The notes: generated by a model not told the origin, from the letters alone. 64,000 nt of DNA from JAXDAY01 sp034679345 (GCA_034679345.1 JAXDAY010000023.1:124001-188000), one strand, 5' to 3'; counted from the first letter of the stretch, positions 1-9,485 are shown. Translations and numbers: made by a program.

Positions 1-396
1 GGGCTCCCCGCGCGAGACGAGCGATGCGGTCAAGACGCCTGCCGCGATGAGGACGATCCCGGCCATCGACTCCTGGCGCCGGAGCAGCCGATCGCTTAGC
101 GGACCGAGGCCGCCCGCGCTCAGGATCCAGACGATTGTCATGCCCGCCCCGATCAGAAGCAGCCCCGCGGCGATGGCGAGCATGATGAGCGTGGGGCCCG
201 CGGGTGGCCAGAGGTCGGCGAAGCCGGGCCGGCCGCCGGCGAGAAGGATCTCCGCGTAGCGTGCCCGAAGATCCGGCATCACCCGAAGCGCGAGCAGAAG
301 CCAGCCGGCCGCGAGGAAGAGGATCGGGATGAGGCCAGCGACCGGGTGCCCGAGGATTGAAACCGAGCGCTCGGGGCGTCCGGCCGGAGCGCTCAT
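1..396 (-). CDS. Partial multi-pass membrane protein of unknown function
   Basis: The first 132 codons of a minus-strand gene run off the window edge. The start overlaps the dsbD stop as ATGA, so it is translationally coupled. After about 20 polar residues come hydrophobic stretches near residues 20-38 (PILFLAAGWLLLALRV), 67-95 (TLIMLAIAAGLLLIGAG) and 110-127 (AGIVLIAAGVLTAS), suggesting at least three membrane helices. No motif allows a family call. Position downstream of DsbD suggests an envelope role, but this is only context. Confidence 0.6.
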   Translation of the reverse strand, partial: MSAPAGRPERSVSILGHPVAGLIPILFLAAGWLLLALRVMPDLRARYAEILLAGGRPGFADLWPPAGPTLIMLAIAAGLLLIGAGMTIVWILSAGGLGPLSDRLLRRQESMAGIVLIAAGVLTASLVSRGEP

Positions 397-2369
397 CCCT
401 GATTCACCCGACGGAGAAGCGGGAGAACTTGCTCCGGCGTGCGAAACCCGAAGAAGCGCTCGACCTCGTTGCCGGCCGCGTCGAGGACGATCACCGTCGG
501 CAGTCCCGAGACCCCCCATCGCTCGCCGAGGGACGCGGTCGTCTCGCTGCGCTTGGTCATGTCGAGCTTCAGCGCCACGAACCCGGCCAGCTCCTTGATC
601 ACATCCTGATCGCTCCAGGTCTCCCGATCGAGTTCGTGGCAGGCCGCGCACCACTCCGCGGTGAAGTCGAGAAGGACCGGCTTTCCGGCCGCGCGCGCCT
701 CGGCGAGGGCGGTCGACTCGTCCGATCGCCACGCGACCGACTCCCCGGCGGAGAGCCCCCGATCGGCCGTCGGGACGCCGGCGCGCCATCCATAGTGGGA
801 CAGGATGCCGTGCGCCAGGAGCAGGATCCCCACCGTCAGGACCACCACCCCGATCCCCTTGCGCCAGACGGCTCCCTTCGATGCCTCCGCCTGGAGCGGC
901 GTGAACGCGCCGATCTGCGCCGCGACGAGCGCCAGGATTGCGCCGTAGAGGATCGTCGTCAGATTCGGGCCCAGCAGGAGTCGTATGTAGTAGACCGCCA
1001 GGATCAGGAAGATCCATCCGAACCAGTGCTTCACCGTCTCCATCCAGGCGCCCGCCCTCGGCAGCGCCTGGATCGCGCCGACAAAGGTCCCGATCACGAG
1101 GAAGAGGAGGCCGAGGCCGAGCGCGAAGACGAACAGAAGCGAGAACCCGTAGAAGGGACGGGCAACCTGCGCCACCCAGGTCAGGAGGACGACCAGGACG
1201 GGTCCGACGCAGGGCGATGCGACGAGCCCCGTGACGCCGCCCATCAAGATCGCCCCGAGCCAACCCCCCTGCCGCTTCGATTGAAGCTTGGTCTGGAACG
1301 AGGAGGGAAGCGTGAGATCGAAAGCGCCGAGCATCGAGATTCCCATGAGGAGGAAGACGGCGGAGATCACGATGAGGGTCGGCGTGCTCTGGAGGGCCGT
1401 CCCGAAGACGCCGCCGCTCAAGGCGGCGACGAGACCGAGCGTCGAGTAGACGATGGCGATCCCGAGAACGAAGAAGAGCGAGAGGATGAAGCCGCTCAAC
1501 CTCCCGCGGCTGCGTCCGGCGACGAATCCGATCGTGATCGGGATCATGGGATAGACGCACGGCGTGAACGAGGTCAAGAATCCCGCGAAGAAGACGAGGA
1601 GAAACGCGATCCACGAGCCCCTGGCCAAGGCCCCGCGGAGCTTGGCGGCAAGACCCTCCTGCAAGCCGACCGGCTCGCCGCTCGCCGCGTCGCCCTCATC
1701 GGCAGGCGCTCCCTGCGATTCGCCCGATGGAGCCTGCGCGAGCCACGCTTCTTCGGGCGCCGGCTCGCCGCCCGCCGGCGAGGGCTCGATCTCCGCCGGC
1801 GGCTCGGCCGCAGGCCTCGCTCCGGCCGCCGGGCCCGCGGATTCCGTCATCCGCGCGCGCTTGAAGATCGAGGGATGCTGCGCCTGGATCTGGGTCCCCT
1901 CGGCGACCACCCGGATCGGGACGGCGAGCTGCCGCTCCTCGGGCCCGTAGCAGGCGTAGATCGGCCGTTCCGAACAGGCCTGATAGCCGGCGATGAGCCG
2001 CACGGTCCTCTCTCCGAGAGGAGTCTCCCGCGGCACCTGCATCTCGTACAGGACGGCGGCCTTGCCCGTCAGGACGGGCTCGCCCTCCCAGAGATGCGTG
2101 GGCGGCAGGCTCGGCGCCCCCAGCCGGACGGTCTCCCCTTCGACCGGTTGCGCGAAGAGGAAATCATTGAGCTGGAGGTGATGGTCCGCGGGGATCTCGT
2201 AGACGACCGCCAGACGCAAGGTTCCGCCCGGCGCGACCCCGTCGTGGCTGACATAGGCCCGAACAGGCACCTCGGGGAGATCCGCGAAGTCCTGGGCCCG
2301 GAGCTCGGGCGGGCCCATGAGCCACACGAGCGCGATTCCGAGAAGTCCACCCCACCGCCTCCAACGCAT
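393..2369 (-). CDS. dsbD: Thiol:disulfide interchange protein DsbD
   Basis: A 658-residue inner-membrane protein that passes electrons from cytoplasmic thioredoxin to periplasmic thiol partners. The full three-part architecture is visible. A signal peptide (residues 1-25) leads to an N-terminal domain with a Cys132/Cys140 pair. A Pro/Ala/Glu-rich linker (about 175-235) follows, then a CcdA-like membrane domain with Cys271 (FTPCVYP) and Cys387 (ASPCVGP). The C-terminal thioredoxin domain has W-C574-A-A-C577. The frame stays open far upstream, but ATG 2369 is preceded by GGAGGG and begins the signal peptide. The stop overlaps the next start by ATGA. DsbD is usually about 550-600 residues; the extra length is mostly linker. 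Confidence 0.95.
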   Translation of the reverse strand: MRWRRWGGLLGIALVWLMGPPELRAQDFADLPEVPVRAYVSHDGVAPGGTLRLAVVYEIPADHHLQLNDFLFAQPVEGETVRLGAPSLPPTHLWEGEPVLTGKAAVLYEMQVPRETPLGERTVRLIAGYQACSERPIYACYGPEERQLAVPIRVVAEGTQIQAQHPSIFKRARMTESAGPAAGARPAAEPPAEIEPSPAGGEPAPEEAWLAQAPSGESQGAPADEGDAASGEPVGLQEGLAAKLRGALARGSWIAFLLVFFAGFLTSFTPCVYPMIPITIGFVAGRSRGRLSGFILSLFFVLGIAIVYSTLGLVAALSGGVFGTALQSTPTLIVISAVFLLMGISMLGAFDLTLPSSFQTKLQSKRQGGWLGAILMGGVTGLVASPCVGPVLVVLLTWVAQVARPFYGFSLLFVFALGLGLLFLVIGTFVGAIQALPRAGAWMETVKHWFGWIFLILAVYYIRLLLGPNLTTILYGAILALVAAQIGAFTPLQAEASKGAVWRKGIGVVVLTVGILLLAHGILSHYGWRAGVPTADRGLSAGESVAWRSDESTALAEARAAGKPVLLDFTAEWCAACHELDRETWSDQDVIKELAGFVALKLDMTKRSETTASLGERWGVSGLPTVIVLDAAGNEVERFFGFRTPEQVLPLLRRVNQG

Positions 2370-2472
2370 TCGAACCCTCCATTCGTCGGACGCCCGCTCG
2401 CGCGGGCGCCGGGTGCATTCTACAGGATGCTTTGCGGCAAGCCGCAATATCCCCCGCCCCGTGGGCGATCTC

Positions 2473-3645
2473 TCAGGGGAGCGGGATCTCGGCCCCGATC
2501 GGCGCGTGGTCCGACGCCTCCGATCCCTCCGGCCCTTCCTCCACGAGAGTCCAGGGGGGGCTCGAGACCGCCGGTAGGCGGAATCCGCCGCGGACTCCGA
2601 TCCAGTCGAGCCGCATCCGCAGGACTCGCGACTCGAGGTCGAATCGCCGGCGGAGCGGTCCCCCGAGCCATGCGGGAAGTCGGCTGAGCTCCTCGACGCC
2701 CGAGAGGACCTGCTTCGCCGTCGGGGTTTTGTCGTTCCACGCTTCGAGATGGAAGCCCGCCCGCTCGATACGGCCAAGGAGCGGCTCACGCCCCCGCGGC
2801 TCAAGGAGCTGGAGTCCCATCTCCTCTCGCGGAGTCCGCGCCAGGCGGACGAACTCGGCGGCCTGCTCCCGGAGACCCCCGCGATGGAAGGTGTGCGTGT
2901 TGAAGTCGCCCGCCAGCAGGCACGGCCCCGCAGGAAGCCGATCGAGCGCCGCCGCGACCTGTCTGTCGCGGCAAGCGGGTCGATTGCGCACCTCCGTGTG
3001 CAGCGTGGCAAGCGTGAGATCTCCCGCGGGATGTCGAATGCGCGCCCATAGGGCACGCCGGCATCCGTATCGCTTCTCCTCCGGGAAGTCGAAGTAGTTC
3101 CAGCACTCGGGCAGATCCGCGGATGCGGCCTCCCCGAACGGCCAGCGCGAGAGCAATGCGATCCCATGCAGCCCCAGGTCGTTCTCGCCGGGCGCGTGCG
3201 CGTCGACCCCCGGTCCCTTCGTCAGCTCCAGGTAGTTGGCGAGGAAGAGCCAGCGCAGCCCCAGCCGCTCCCCAAGGGCCGCGGCGATGTTGAGATTGCC
3301 GGATCGCGCCATCCCCACATCGACCTCGTTGAGGGTCCAGAGATCGGCATCGCGCAGGCGCGGATGGCGCTCGATCGCCTCGAGGATCCGATCCAGGCGC
3401 CTGCCTTGCTGGATGTTCCAGTGCACGAGCCGGATCGATCCCGACCCGCCGCCACCCCCGGGGGCCTCCTCGCGCGAGGGCGGCTCCGAGCGATGGATCG
3501 TTCGGAGCCAATCCTCGAGCTCCGCCCCGTGCCGCAAGTAGAAGGGCGTCTGATGGAAGGCCGGCGGCGTCTTCGAGACGCGGGCGGCCTCGACCGCCTC
3601 GCCGACGGCAAATGGCGGCGCGATGCTGGAAGGATCAGCGCACAT
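2473..3645 (-). CDS. Endonuclease/exonuclease/phosphatase (EEP) family protein
   Basis: A 390-residue protein with the EEP fold shared by exonuclease III, DNase I and inositol phosphatases. After an 80-residue N-terminal region the motifs come in order: VHWNIQQG, LNEVDVG (metal-binding Glu), LHGIALLSRWP, LATLHTEVRN, LLAGDFNTHT (catalytic Asp/Asn) and C-terminal EASDHAPI (catalytic His). All core catalytic positions are present, so a metal-dependent phosphodiesterase or nuclease is likely; the substrate cannot be read. No signal peptide is evident. The start overlaps the upstream lipoprotein stop by 11 bases, consistent with one operon. Some internal starts are possible. Confidence 0.8.
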   Translation of the reverse strand: MCADPSSIAPPFAVGEAVEAARVSKTPPAFHQTPFYLRHGAELEDWLRTIHRSEPPSREEAPGGGGGSGSIRLVHWNIQQGRRLDRILEAIERHPRLRDADLWTLNEVDVGMARSGNLNIAAALGERLGLRWLFLANYLELTKGPGVDAHAPGENDLGLHGIALLSRWPFGEAASADLPECWNYFDFPEEKRYGCRRALWARIRHPAGDLTLATLHTEVRNRPACRDRQVAAALDRLPAGPCLLAGDFNTHTFHRGGLREQAAEFVRLARTPREEMGLQLLEPRGREPLLGRIERAGFHLEAWNDKTPTAKQVLSGVEELSRLPAWLGGPLRRRFDLESRVLRMRLDWIGVRGGFRLPAVSSPPWTLVEEGPEGSEASDHAPIGAEIPLP

Positions 3646-3991
3646 CGGCAGCGCCGCCGTTCGCGCGCGGTCCGGCCTCCTCGTCGATCAGGACGACGGC
3701 CCTTCGATCGCCCAGGTCGAAACGGGCCTCCAGCGTTCCGGTGACGCGGAGATTCTCGCCCGTGAGAGGGGGGCTGCGTCGCGTGAGAACGAGCAGCCGC
3801 GCTCCTCGATCTTCGATTTCGATTCCCGGCCGGCCGACCTGAGGCATGTCTCCCGACCAGACGACCTTCCCCCGAACCGTGATGGAGCGGCCCTGATAGC
3901 GCTCCGGCTGACGGGCGACTCGGTCGAGCGGCGTGAGACCCCAGCCACAGCCCGCCGCCAGGAGGAGCAGCGCAAGCGCCAGGCGCCTCAC
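3635..3991 (-). CDS. Small lipoprotein with OB-fold-like domain
   Basis: A 118-residue lipoprotein. GTG at 3991 overlaps the upstream stop (GTGA) and directly begins a short signal peptide with lipobox L-A-A-G-C15. A longer in-frame ORF exists, but it would cover the upstream gene and hide the signal peptide. The mature part contains RYQGRSITVRGKVVWSG followed by alternating beta-type segments, the pattern of small OB-fold nucleic-acid or envelope proteins. The function is unknown. It sits between an anchored repeat protein and the EEP protein in one overlapping operon. Confidence 0.65.
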   Translation of the reverse strand: MRRLALALLLLAAGCGWGLTPLDRVARQPERYQGRSITVRGKVVWSGDMPQVGRPGIEIEDRGARLLVLTRRSPPLTGENLRVTGTLEARFDLGDRRAVVLIDEEAGPRANGGAADVR

Positions 3992-5142
3992 TTTCGCCCC
4001 CGTGCCCGTATCCGCTCCAGAGAGATCGCGGTGATGCAGGACGTGGTCGCGGGGAGGCGCGCGATTCTGCCCGCGCGCCCCTCGCCCTCTCCTTCGCCGA
4101 AGCTTCCGTCGGGATTCTGCCGCGCGAGTAGAACGCGAAGCCCCTCGCGGTAACCGTAGGTTTCGGTCATCGAGAGAAGGTTCAAGCAACTGACGAGATC
4201 TCCCACCATTTCGTGGCGTCCGAGCAGCAGGTACGTGATGGAGAAGAACGGCAGAATCGCGCGCAGGTAGTCGCGCTCCAGTATCGAGACGTGCATCGCG
4301 TTCCGGCGCAAGCCCGCGATTGCGTGGATCTCCTGGACGAGTCCGTAGACATCGCCGACGTTCATCTCGATCTCGCGCGGCCGCCGGGCGAGAACTCCCG
4401 CGTCGCGGTAGCGCTCGAAGGGCCGCCCCACATCGAGATCGATCGATGCGAGATAAGAGGCGATGAGGGCGCCGGCGGAGCGGGTTCCGCGATCCATCTC
4501 GGCGCCGATCTTTGAAGCGTGGGGTTGAAAGACCGAGCGGATCGCATCACGGTCGAGACCGTGCTCCACGCCTCGATCCGCCAGCATGAGGATCTCGATC
4601 CACCCCTCGGCGCTTCGCCGCGCCCCGAGGCGCCGCGACAGGCGCGCGGGATCCAGCGCCAGGCGCGCCCTTCGCAGAAACTCCTCCTCGTATGCCGCGC
4701 GGCGGGCGGGATCCCCTTCCCCCACCGCGAGCCGGTGCCAGCACTCCGTCTCGAGCGCGAAGAGCCGCAGCGAGTCGATCCCGACGCCGGCGTAGGGATC
4801 GAAGGATCCCTCGGAGAGCCATGCGGCGACGCGCTGGGAGGCGCGCCCGAGCGCGACGTCGTCGGGGAGCTCGCGGGGATCCAGCACGGAGGCGCCCGCG
4901 TCGCGCAGCGGTCGCGCGTCGTCGCGCCGCGGCGCCGGCGCGGAGGGCGTGGAAGGCGCGGCGGGCGCCGGAGTTTGCGCTCGCCCGGCCGGCGCTCGCG
5001 GCACGGGCGACGACTGCGAGGCGGGGGCGCGCCCGTCCCTAATCTCCTTCACTCCCAGATAGAGACCGATCGGGAGGCCGATGGCCAGCAGGCCGATCAG
5101 GAAACCGGCCCACGGAGGCAACTTGCGGTTCGCGGCGGTCAT
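3988..5142 (-). CDS. Membrane-anchored protein with possible alpha-toroid repeats, unknown function
   Basis: 384 residues, first gene of the minus-strand operon. One N-terminal helix (about 12-32, GFLIGLLAIGLPIGLYLG) is followed by a Pro/Ala-rich linker to about residue 80 and then a long alpha-helical region. Near the C-terminus, LLARQNPDGSFGEGEGEG resembles the Q-x-x-D-G-S-F-G signature of prenyltransferase/squalene-cyclase-type toroids. Only one clear copy is seen, so the fold is a weak inference. Most likely an inner-membrane anchor with the helical domain facing the periplasm. No enzymatic motif is visible. Confidence 0.6.
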   Translation of the reverse strand: MTAANRKLPPWAGFLIGLLAIGLPIGLYLGVKEIRDGRAPASQSSPVPRAPAGRAQTPAPAAPSTPSAPAPRRDDARPLRDAGASVLDPRELPDDVALGRASQRVAAWLSEGSFDPYAGVGIDSLRLFALETECWHRLAVGEGDPARRAAYEEEFLRRARLALDPARLSRRLGARRSAEGWIEILMLADRGVEHGLDRDAIRSVFQPHASKIGAEMDRGTRSAGALIASYLASIDLDVGRPFERYRDAGVLARRPREIEMNVGDVYGLVQEIHAIAGLRRNAMHVSILERDYLRAILPFFSITYLLLGRHEMVGDLVSCLNLLSMTETYGYREGLRVLLARQNPDGSFGEGEGEGRAGRIARLPATTSCITAISLERIRARGRK

Positions 5143-5282
5143 TGGGCCCCACGCTACCGACAGCGCTGGACCGGGTCAATTCCGCCGATCTCGCTTGCGG
5201 AGGCGGAAGGCTTCGGAGACGATGGCCCGTGCCTCGAGCGGACCGGGCGGGGTGCCCGCGGATGCTCGAGTCAGAGGTGTCC

Positions 5283-5837
5283 ATGACCTTTCTTGTCGTT
5301 CTCCTCGTCCTTGTCCTGATCGTCGCCTTTGTGATGATCGGGCTATACAACTCCCTCGTGCGACTCCGGCAACGGGTCCGCAACGCGTGGAGCCAGATCG
5401 ATGTCCAGCTCAAGCGCCGCTACGACCTGATCCCGAATCTCGTGGAGACCGTGAAGGGTTACGCGGCTCACGAGAAGGAGACCCTCGAGCGCGTCGTCCA
5501 GGCTCGGAATGCCGCCATCGCGGCCACGGGCGTCGCCGCGCAGGCGGGCGCTGAGAACGCCCTGGCCGGCGCCCTGCGGCAGCTCTTCGCGCTCTCGGAG
5601 CGATACCCCGACCTCAAGGCGAATCAAAACTTCCTGGCGCTCCAAGAGGAGCTGTCGAGCACCGAGAATCGGATCGCTTTCGCGCGACAGCACTATAACG
5701 ACGTGGTGGCGACCTACAACACGACTCGCTTGAGCTTCCCCGCGAACCTCTTTGCCACGGCCCTCGGCTTCGGGCCCGAGGAGTTCTTCGAGATCGAGGT
5801 CGCGGCCGAACGGGCCGTTCCCGAGGTGAAGTTCTAG
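5283..5837 (+). CDS. lemA: LemA family protein
   Basis: 184 residues. One N-terminal membrane helix (2-22) is followed by the conserved LemA core: LYNSLVRLRQRV, AWSQIDVQLKRRYDLIPNLV and later FARQHYNDVV..YNTTRLSFP. The frame is open upstream, but ATG 5283 has AGAGGTG at a good distance and places the helix at the N-terminus. LemA proteins are membrane-anchored coiled-coil proteins of unclear biochemical role. The next gene is an M48 protease, a frequent partner, and spacing suggests cotranscription. It is divergent from the operon that starts at 5142. Confidence 0.93.
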   Translation: MTFLVVLLVLVLIVAFVMIGLYNSLVRLRQRVRNAWSQIDVQLKRRYDLIPNLVETVKGYAAHEKETLERVVQARNAAIAATGVAAQAGAENALAGALRQLFALSERYPDLKANQNFLALQEELSSTENRIAFARQHYNDVVATYNTTRLSFPANLFATALGFGPEEFFEIEVAAERAVPEVKF

Positions 5838-5907
5838 GACCGGCGGCTCGGGGCTCCGGGTCGGCGGGCCCGGCGCCGGCCTTCGCCACATGTCCCCGGA
5901 TGCTCAC

Positions 5908-6846
5908 ATGGCAGAGTCGTTTCACGAGCTGATCGACGCGAATCGCAGGAACTCGATCCTGCTCGTGATCGGCTTCGTCATTCTCGCTGCGGTGACGGTC
6001 TACGCCTTCGCCGTGGCCGTCGCGGGCGACCTGGAATCCGGCCTTCCGGTGATGGCTCTCGGCGCCGTCGCGGCCATTCTCTTCGCGATCTGGGGAGTCT
6101 ACGGCGGCGGTTCCGCCGTCCTCGCCATGAGTGGCGCCAAGGAGATCGAGAAGGCGGACGATCCAACGCTCTGGAATGTTGTGGAGGAACTCTCCATCGC
6201 CTCCGGCCTGCCAATGCCGAAGGTCTATACGATCGACGACACCGCCATGAACGCCTTCGCCACGGGGCGGGATCCCGCACACGCCTCGATCGCGATCACG
6301 AAGGGGCTGCGCGAGAAGCTCTCGCGCGACGAGCTGCAGGGCGTTCTTGCGCACGAGCTCTCCCACATCCGAAACCTCGACATCCGCTTCGCGATGCTCC
6401 TCGCCGTGCTCGTGGGATTCCTCGTTCTGGTCTGCGATCTCTTCCGCCGCACCGCCTTCCGCGGACGGGTCGGCCGCAAGCGGTCATCGGGCTCGGGCGG
6501 CGGCCCGATCGTGCTGGTGGTCATCGTGCTCGCCCTCGTGCTGAGCATCGTGGCGCCGCTGCTCGCCCGGCTGATCCAGCTCGCGGCGAGCCGCCAGCGC
6601 GAGTATCTCGCCGACGCTTCGGCGGTCGAGCTGACCCGCAACCCCCTCGGGCTCGCCGGAGCCCTCCAGAAGATCTCCGGCGACACGGAGGTGCTGGAGG
6701 CGGCGAATCGAGCGACCCAGCATCTCTACATCGTGAACCCGATCCATCCCTTCGAGAAGCGGGCGAGCGGGCTGCTCAGCACCCACCCGCCGATCGAGGA
6801 TCGGATCGCCCGGCTCCACGCGCTCGCGGGCGACGCGCGCGCTTGA
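5908..6846 (+). CDS. htpX: M48 family zinc metalloprotease, HtpX-like
   Basis: 312 residues. Typical HtpX N-terminus (FHELIDANRRNS), two membrane helices (about 16-40 and 48-66), then the zinc motif H149-E-L-S-H153 in VLAHELSHIRNLD. Two further hydrophobic segments follow, and the third-ligand region is REYLADASAVELTRNP. The C-terminal STHPPIEDRIARL is also typical. These proteases degrade damaged membrane proteins from the cytoplasmic side. ATG 5890 would add six residues; neither start has a strong ribosome site, and 5908 matches the family N-terminus better. It forms a two-gene unit with LemA. Confidence 0.92.
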   Translation: MAESFHELIDANRRNSILLVIGFVILAAVTVYAFAVAVAGDLESGLPVMALGAVAAILFAIWGVYGGGSAVLAMSGAKEIEKADDPTLWNVVEELSIASGLPMPKVYTIDDTAMNAFATGRDPAHASIAITKGLREKLSRDELQGVLAHELSHIRNLDIRFAMLLAVLVGFLVLVCDLFRRTAFRGRVGRKRSSGSGGGPIVLVVIVLALVLSIVAPLLARLIQLAASRQREYLADASAVELTRNPLGLAGALQKISGDTEVLEAANRATQHLYIVNPIHPFEKRASGLLSTHPPIEDRIARLHALAGDARA

Positions 6847-6864
6847 TCCGGCCGGGTCCTCCGC

Positions 6865-6893
6865 TTGACCCCTCCACGACTTCGCGCTTAGTC
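6865..6893 (+). promoter_or_regulatory. Candidate sigma-70-type promoter for sppA
   Basis: TTGACC (6865-6870), 17 bases, TTAGTC (6888-6893), 72 bases upstream of the sppA start in an otherwise empty gap. Read by eye only. Confidence 0.35.
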
Positions 6894-6965
6894 TGCGACC
6901 CGACGCGAACGGCGTCCGTCCCGCGTCGAGCCGTTCGCCGCACCGATCGGCAGAGGAGGAATGAG

Positions 6966-9485
6966 ATGGCACTCTCGCGCGCCGGCGCCCTGGCCCTGGT
7001 CGTCGCCTTCAGCGCCTTCGCCGTCCTGACGGCGGGCGCCCAGACTCTTGTCCCCGGGGTGAGCTCGGTCGCCGTCAACGACGATGCCACCGCGCTTCTC
7101 ACCAACCCCGCCGCGATCTGCCGCGCGATGGGAGGGGCGGGTTACTTCTCCTGGGATCATTCCGAGGACAATCGCTTGCGAATCGGAACCGGCATCCTCG
7201 CCGGCAGGGGCTTCGGGGTCGGCTACCAGTACGAGGATCCCAGAGGATCCGACTATGCCCGACGCGGCATCCTGGGGATCGGAGGCGGGCGGAGCGATCT
7301 TTCGCTCGGACTGCGCGCGACCTACGAGAGCCGCCGTGAGCTCGGCCGCAAGGACGCGACCTGGAGATGGGACGCGGGGTTGCTTCTGCGGCCGCACGCC
7401 CGGATCTCGCTGGGCGCGGTGGCAAGCGACCTCGGCGAGAGCGAGATCCTCAATCGCGCCTACAAGCGGACCTACTCGGCGGGGCTCGCCGCTCGAGTCC
7501 TGCCCGGGGAGTGGCGCGATCGCCTCACCCTCCACGGCGATGTCTTCGGGCCCGAAGACGGCTCGTGGAAGGACGAGGGGGCCTTCCGCGCGGGGATCTG
7601 GGCCGAGATCCTGCCGGGGCTTGCGGCCGGAGTCCGCGTCGACGGACCCTTCGAGGACTTCGACGAGGGACGGACGATCTCCTTCGGGATCGCGGCGAAC
7701 GCGCTTCAGAGCACGAGCTTCTTCGGGGCGTTTCTCGATCCCGACGACGATCTGGACCGCACGGTCGAGGCCATCCAGCTCTCCTCGGCGCGCCAGCGCA
7801 CCTTCACGCGCGAGCGGCAGTACACGAAGACCTCGATCTCGGGCTCCTACGGAGACGAGGCGGAGAGCGGACTGCCGTTGCCCCTGATCGGCTCGTCGGG
7901 ATCGAAGAGCGTGCGCCCCGTGCTCGAGGAGCTCGACCATGCCGCGGTCGATCCGCACGTGCGCGGCGTGCTGATCGATCTCGAGCCGGTCGCCGCCGGT
8001 CCGCTGACCGACGAGATCCGATCCTCGATCCACCGGATCCGCGCCGCCGGCAAGCCGGTCGTCGCCTTCAGCAAGGAAATCGGAAACCGGGGGCAGTACG
8101 CGATCGCCGCCGCGTGCGATCGGATCGTGATCGACCCGCTGGGCTCGGTCGGGGGGCTCGCGATCCGAAGCGACATCCCATACATGGGCGAGATGCTCGA
8201 CTCGCTCGGAATCCGCTTCGAGAAGGTGCAGCGCGGCAAGTACAAGACCGCCGGCGAGGAGCTCGTCCACAGCCGGCCGACCGAGGGAATGCTCGAATCG
8301 CTGAACGCGCTCTTCGACGACTGGCACGAGACGTTTCTCTCCTCGGTCGCCGCGGATCGGAAGATCGACAAAGCGAAGCTCGCGGAGTACGCCGACGGCC
8401 GGTGGATCCATGCCGATGACGCGCTCGCATTCGGTCTGGTCGATTCGCTCGGCGACGAGCGATGCGCGCGACGGATCCTTGCGCGGATGACCGGCGGGAA
8501 GGGCGAGGCGAGCACGATCTCCGCGCGCGGCTGGCGGTACCGGGACGATTCATGGCACGACGGCGGCAAGGTCGCCGTCCTGTGGCTCGACGGCAGCATT
8601 GTCGACGGCAAGAGCCGGCGCGGCTTCATGGGCGGCAACACGATGGGATCGACCACCGTGGTCGCCCAGCTGCGCGACCTCGCCCGTCGCCGCGACGTGA
8701 AGGCGGTCGTCCTGCGCGTCGACTCGCCCGGCGGGAGCGCCCTCGCATCCGACGAGATCTGGCGCGCCACCGACGAGCTCAAGAAGAGGGGCAAGAAGCT
8801 CGTCGTCTCCATGTCGCGCGTCGCCGGCTCGGGCGGATACTACATCGCCTGTAACGCCGACCGGATCGTGGCCTGCCCCGGCACGATCACCGGCTCGATC
8901 GGCGTGCTCTTCTTGAAGCCCGAGATGACCGGCTTCTTCGGACGCCACCGGATTCACATGGAGACCTTCGAGCGCGGGCGAATGTCGGGCCTCATGTCGA
9001 GCGCCCATCGGCTGACCGACGAGGAGCGAGAGCACGTCCAATCGCTCATCGACCACTACTACGCGCGCTTCCTCGACCGCGTCGAGGCCGGGAGGACGAT
9101 GGAGCGCTCGCGAATCGACGCGCTCGGCCAGGGGAGGATCTGGACCGGCAACCAGGCGAAGGAGAATGGACTGATCGACGAGGTGGGTGGACTCAACGAG
9201 GCGATCGCCGCGGCGAAGCAGCTTGCCTCCCTCCCCGAGGATGCCAAGGTCGAGCATATCCACCGGCCCTCCGCATCCCTGTTCGAGAGGATGATCTTCG
9301 GCGCCTCGAGCCGGATCGCCTCGGAGGCGGCGCAGGCGGCGCTTCTCGCCGCGGATCCATCGACGCTCGATCCGCTCTCGGTCTGGATGCTACGGCGCGC
9401 CCTGCGCGAGCCGGGTCTCGCGGGATCGACGCCGCGCATCCTGCTCGAGGACCCGATCCTGGAAGAGCTGACGCGGATGCCCTGA
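6966..9485 (+). CDS. sppA: Signal peptide peptidase SppA (S49) with an added porin-like N-terminal domain
   Basis: 839 residues, longer than usual SppA (about 600). ATG 6966 begins a signal peptide (cleavage near AGAQ, residue 26). Residues 26-290 look like a beta-rich surface domain: NPAAICRAMGG, RGFGVGYQYE, then alternating strands such as SLGLRATYES and GLAAGVRVDG, as in small outer-membrane barrel proteins. SppA follows as two S49 repeats. The candidate catalytic lysine is K427 (GKYKTAGEE) and the nucleophile is S622 (AGSGGYYIA). SppA cleaves leftover signal peptides at the membrane. AGAGGAGGA-type ribosome-site sequence precedes the start. The fusion is read directly; what it means for location is inference. 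Confidence 0.88.
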   Translation: MALSRAGALALVVAFSAFAVLTAGAQTLVPGVSSVAVNDDATALLTNPAAICRAMGGAGYFSWDHSEDNRLRIGTGILAGRGFGVGYQYEDPRGSDYARRGILGIGGGRSDLSLGLRATYESRRELGRKDATWRWDAGLLLRPHARISLGAVASDLGESEILNRAYKRTYSAGLAARVLPGEWRDRLTLHGDVFGPEDGSWKDEGAFRAGIWAEILPGLAAGVRVDGPFEDFDEGRTISFGIAANALQSTSFFGAFLDPDDDLDRTVEAIQLSSARQRTFTRERQYTKTSISGSYGDEAESGLPLPLIGSSGSKSVRPVLEELDHAAVDPHVRGVLIDLEPVAAGPLTDEIRSSIHRIRAAGKPVVAFSKEIGNRGQYAIAAACDRIVIDPLGSVGGLAIRSDIPYMGEMLDSLGIRFEKVQRGKYKTAGEELVHSRPTEGMLESLNALFDDWHETFLSSVAADRKIDKAKLAEYADGRWIHADDALAFGLVDSLGDERCARRILARMTGGKGEASTISARGWRYRDDSWHDGGKVAVLWLDGSIVDGKSRRGFMGGNTMGSTTVVAQLRDLARRRDVKAVVLRVDSPGGSALASDEIWRATDELKKRGKKLVVSMSRVAGSGGYYIACNADRIVACPGTITGSIGVLFLKPEMTGFFGRHRIHMETFERGRMSGLMSSAHRLTDEEREHVQSLIDHYYARFLDRVEAGRTMERSRIDALGQGRIWTGNQAKENGLIDEVGGLNEAIAAAKQLASLPEDAKVEHIHRPSASLFERMIFGASSRIASEAAQAALLAADPSTLDPLSVWMLRRALREPGLAGSTPRILLEDPILEELTRMP

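Noticed and set aside
2360..2375. tRNA T-arm-like GGTTCGAATGC on the minus strand
   Set aside because: It is the dsbD start region; no acceptor stem or anticodon arm can be drawn around it.
357..2687. 776-codon plus-strand frame opposite dsbD
   Set aside because: Arg/Asp/Glu/His-rich composition without motifs; it is the antisense shadow of dsbD, which has full motifs and a ribosome site.
6888..8411. 507-codon minus-strand frame opposite sppA
   Set aside because: Composition typical of antisense of a high-GC gene; the other strand encodes SppA.
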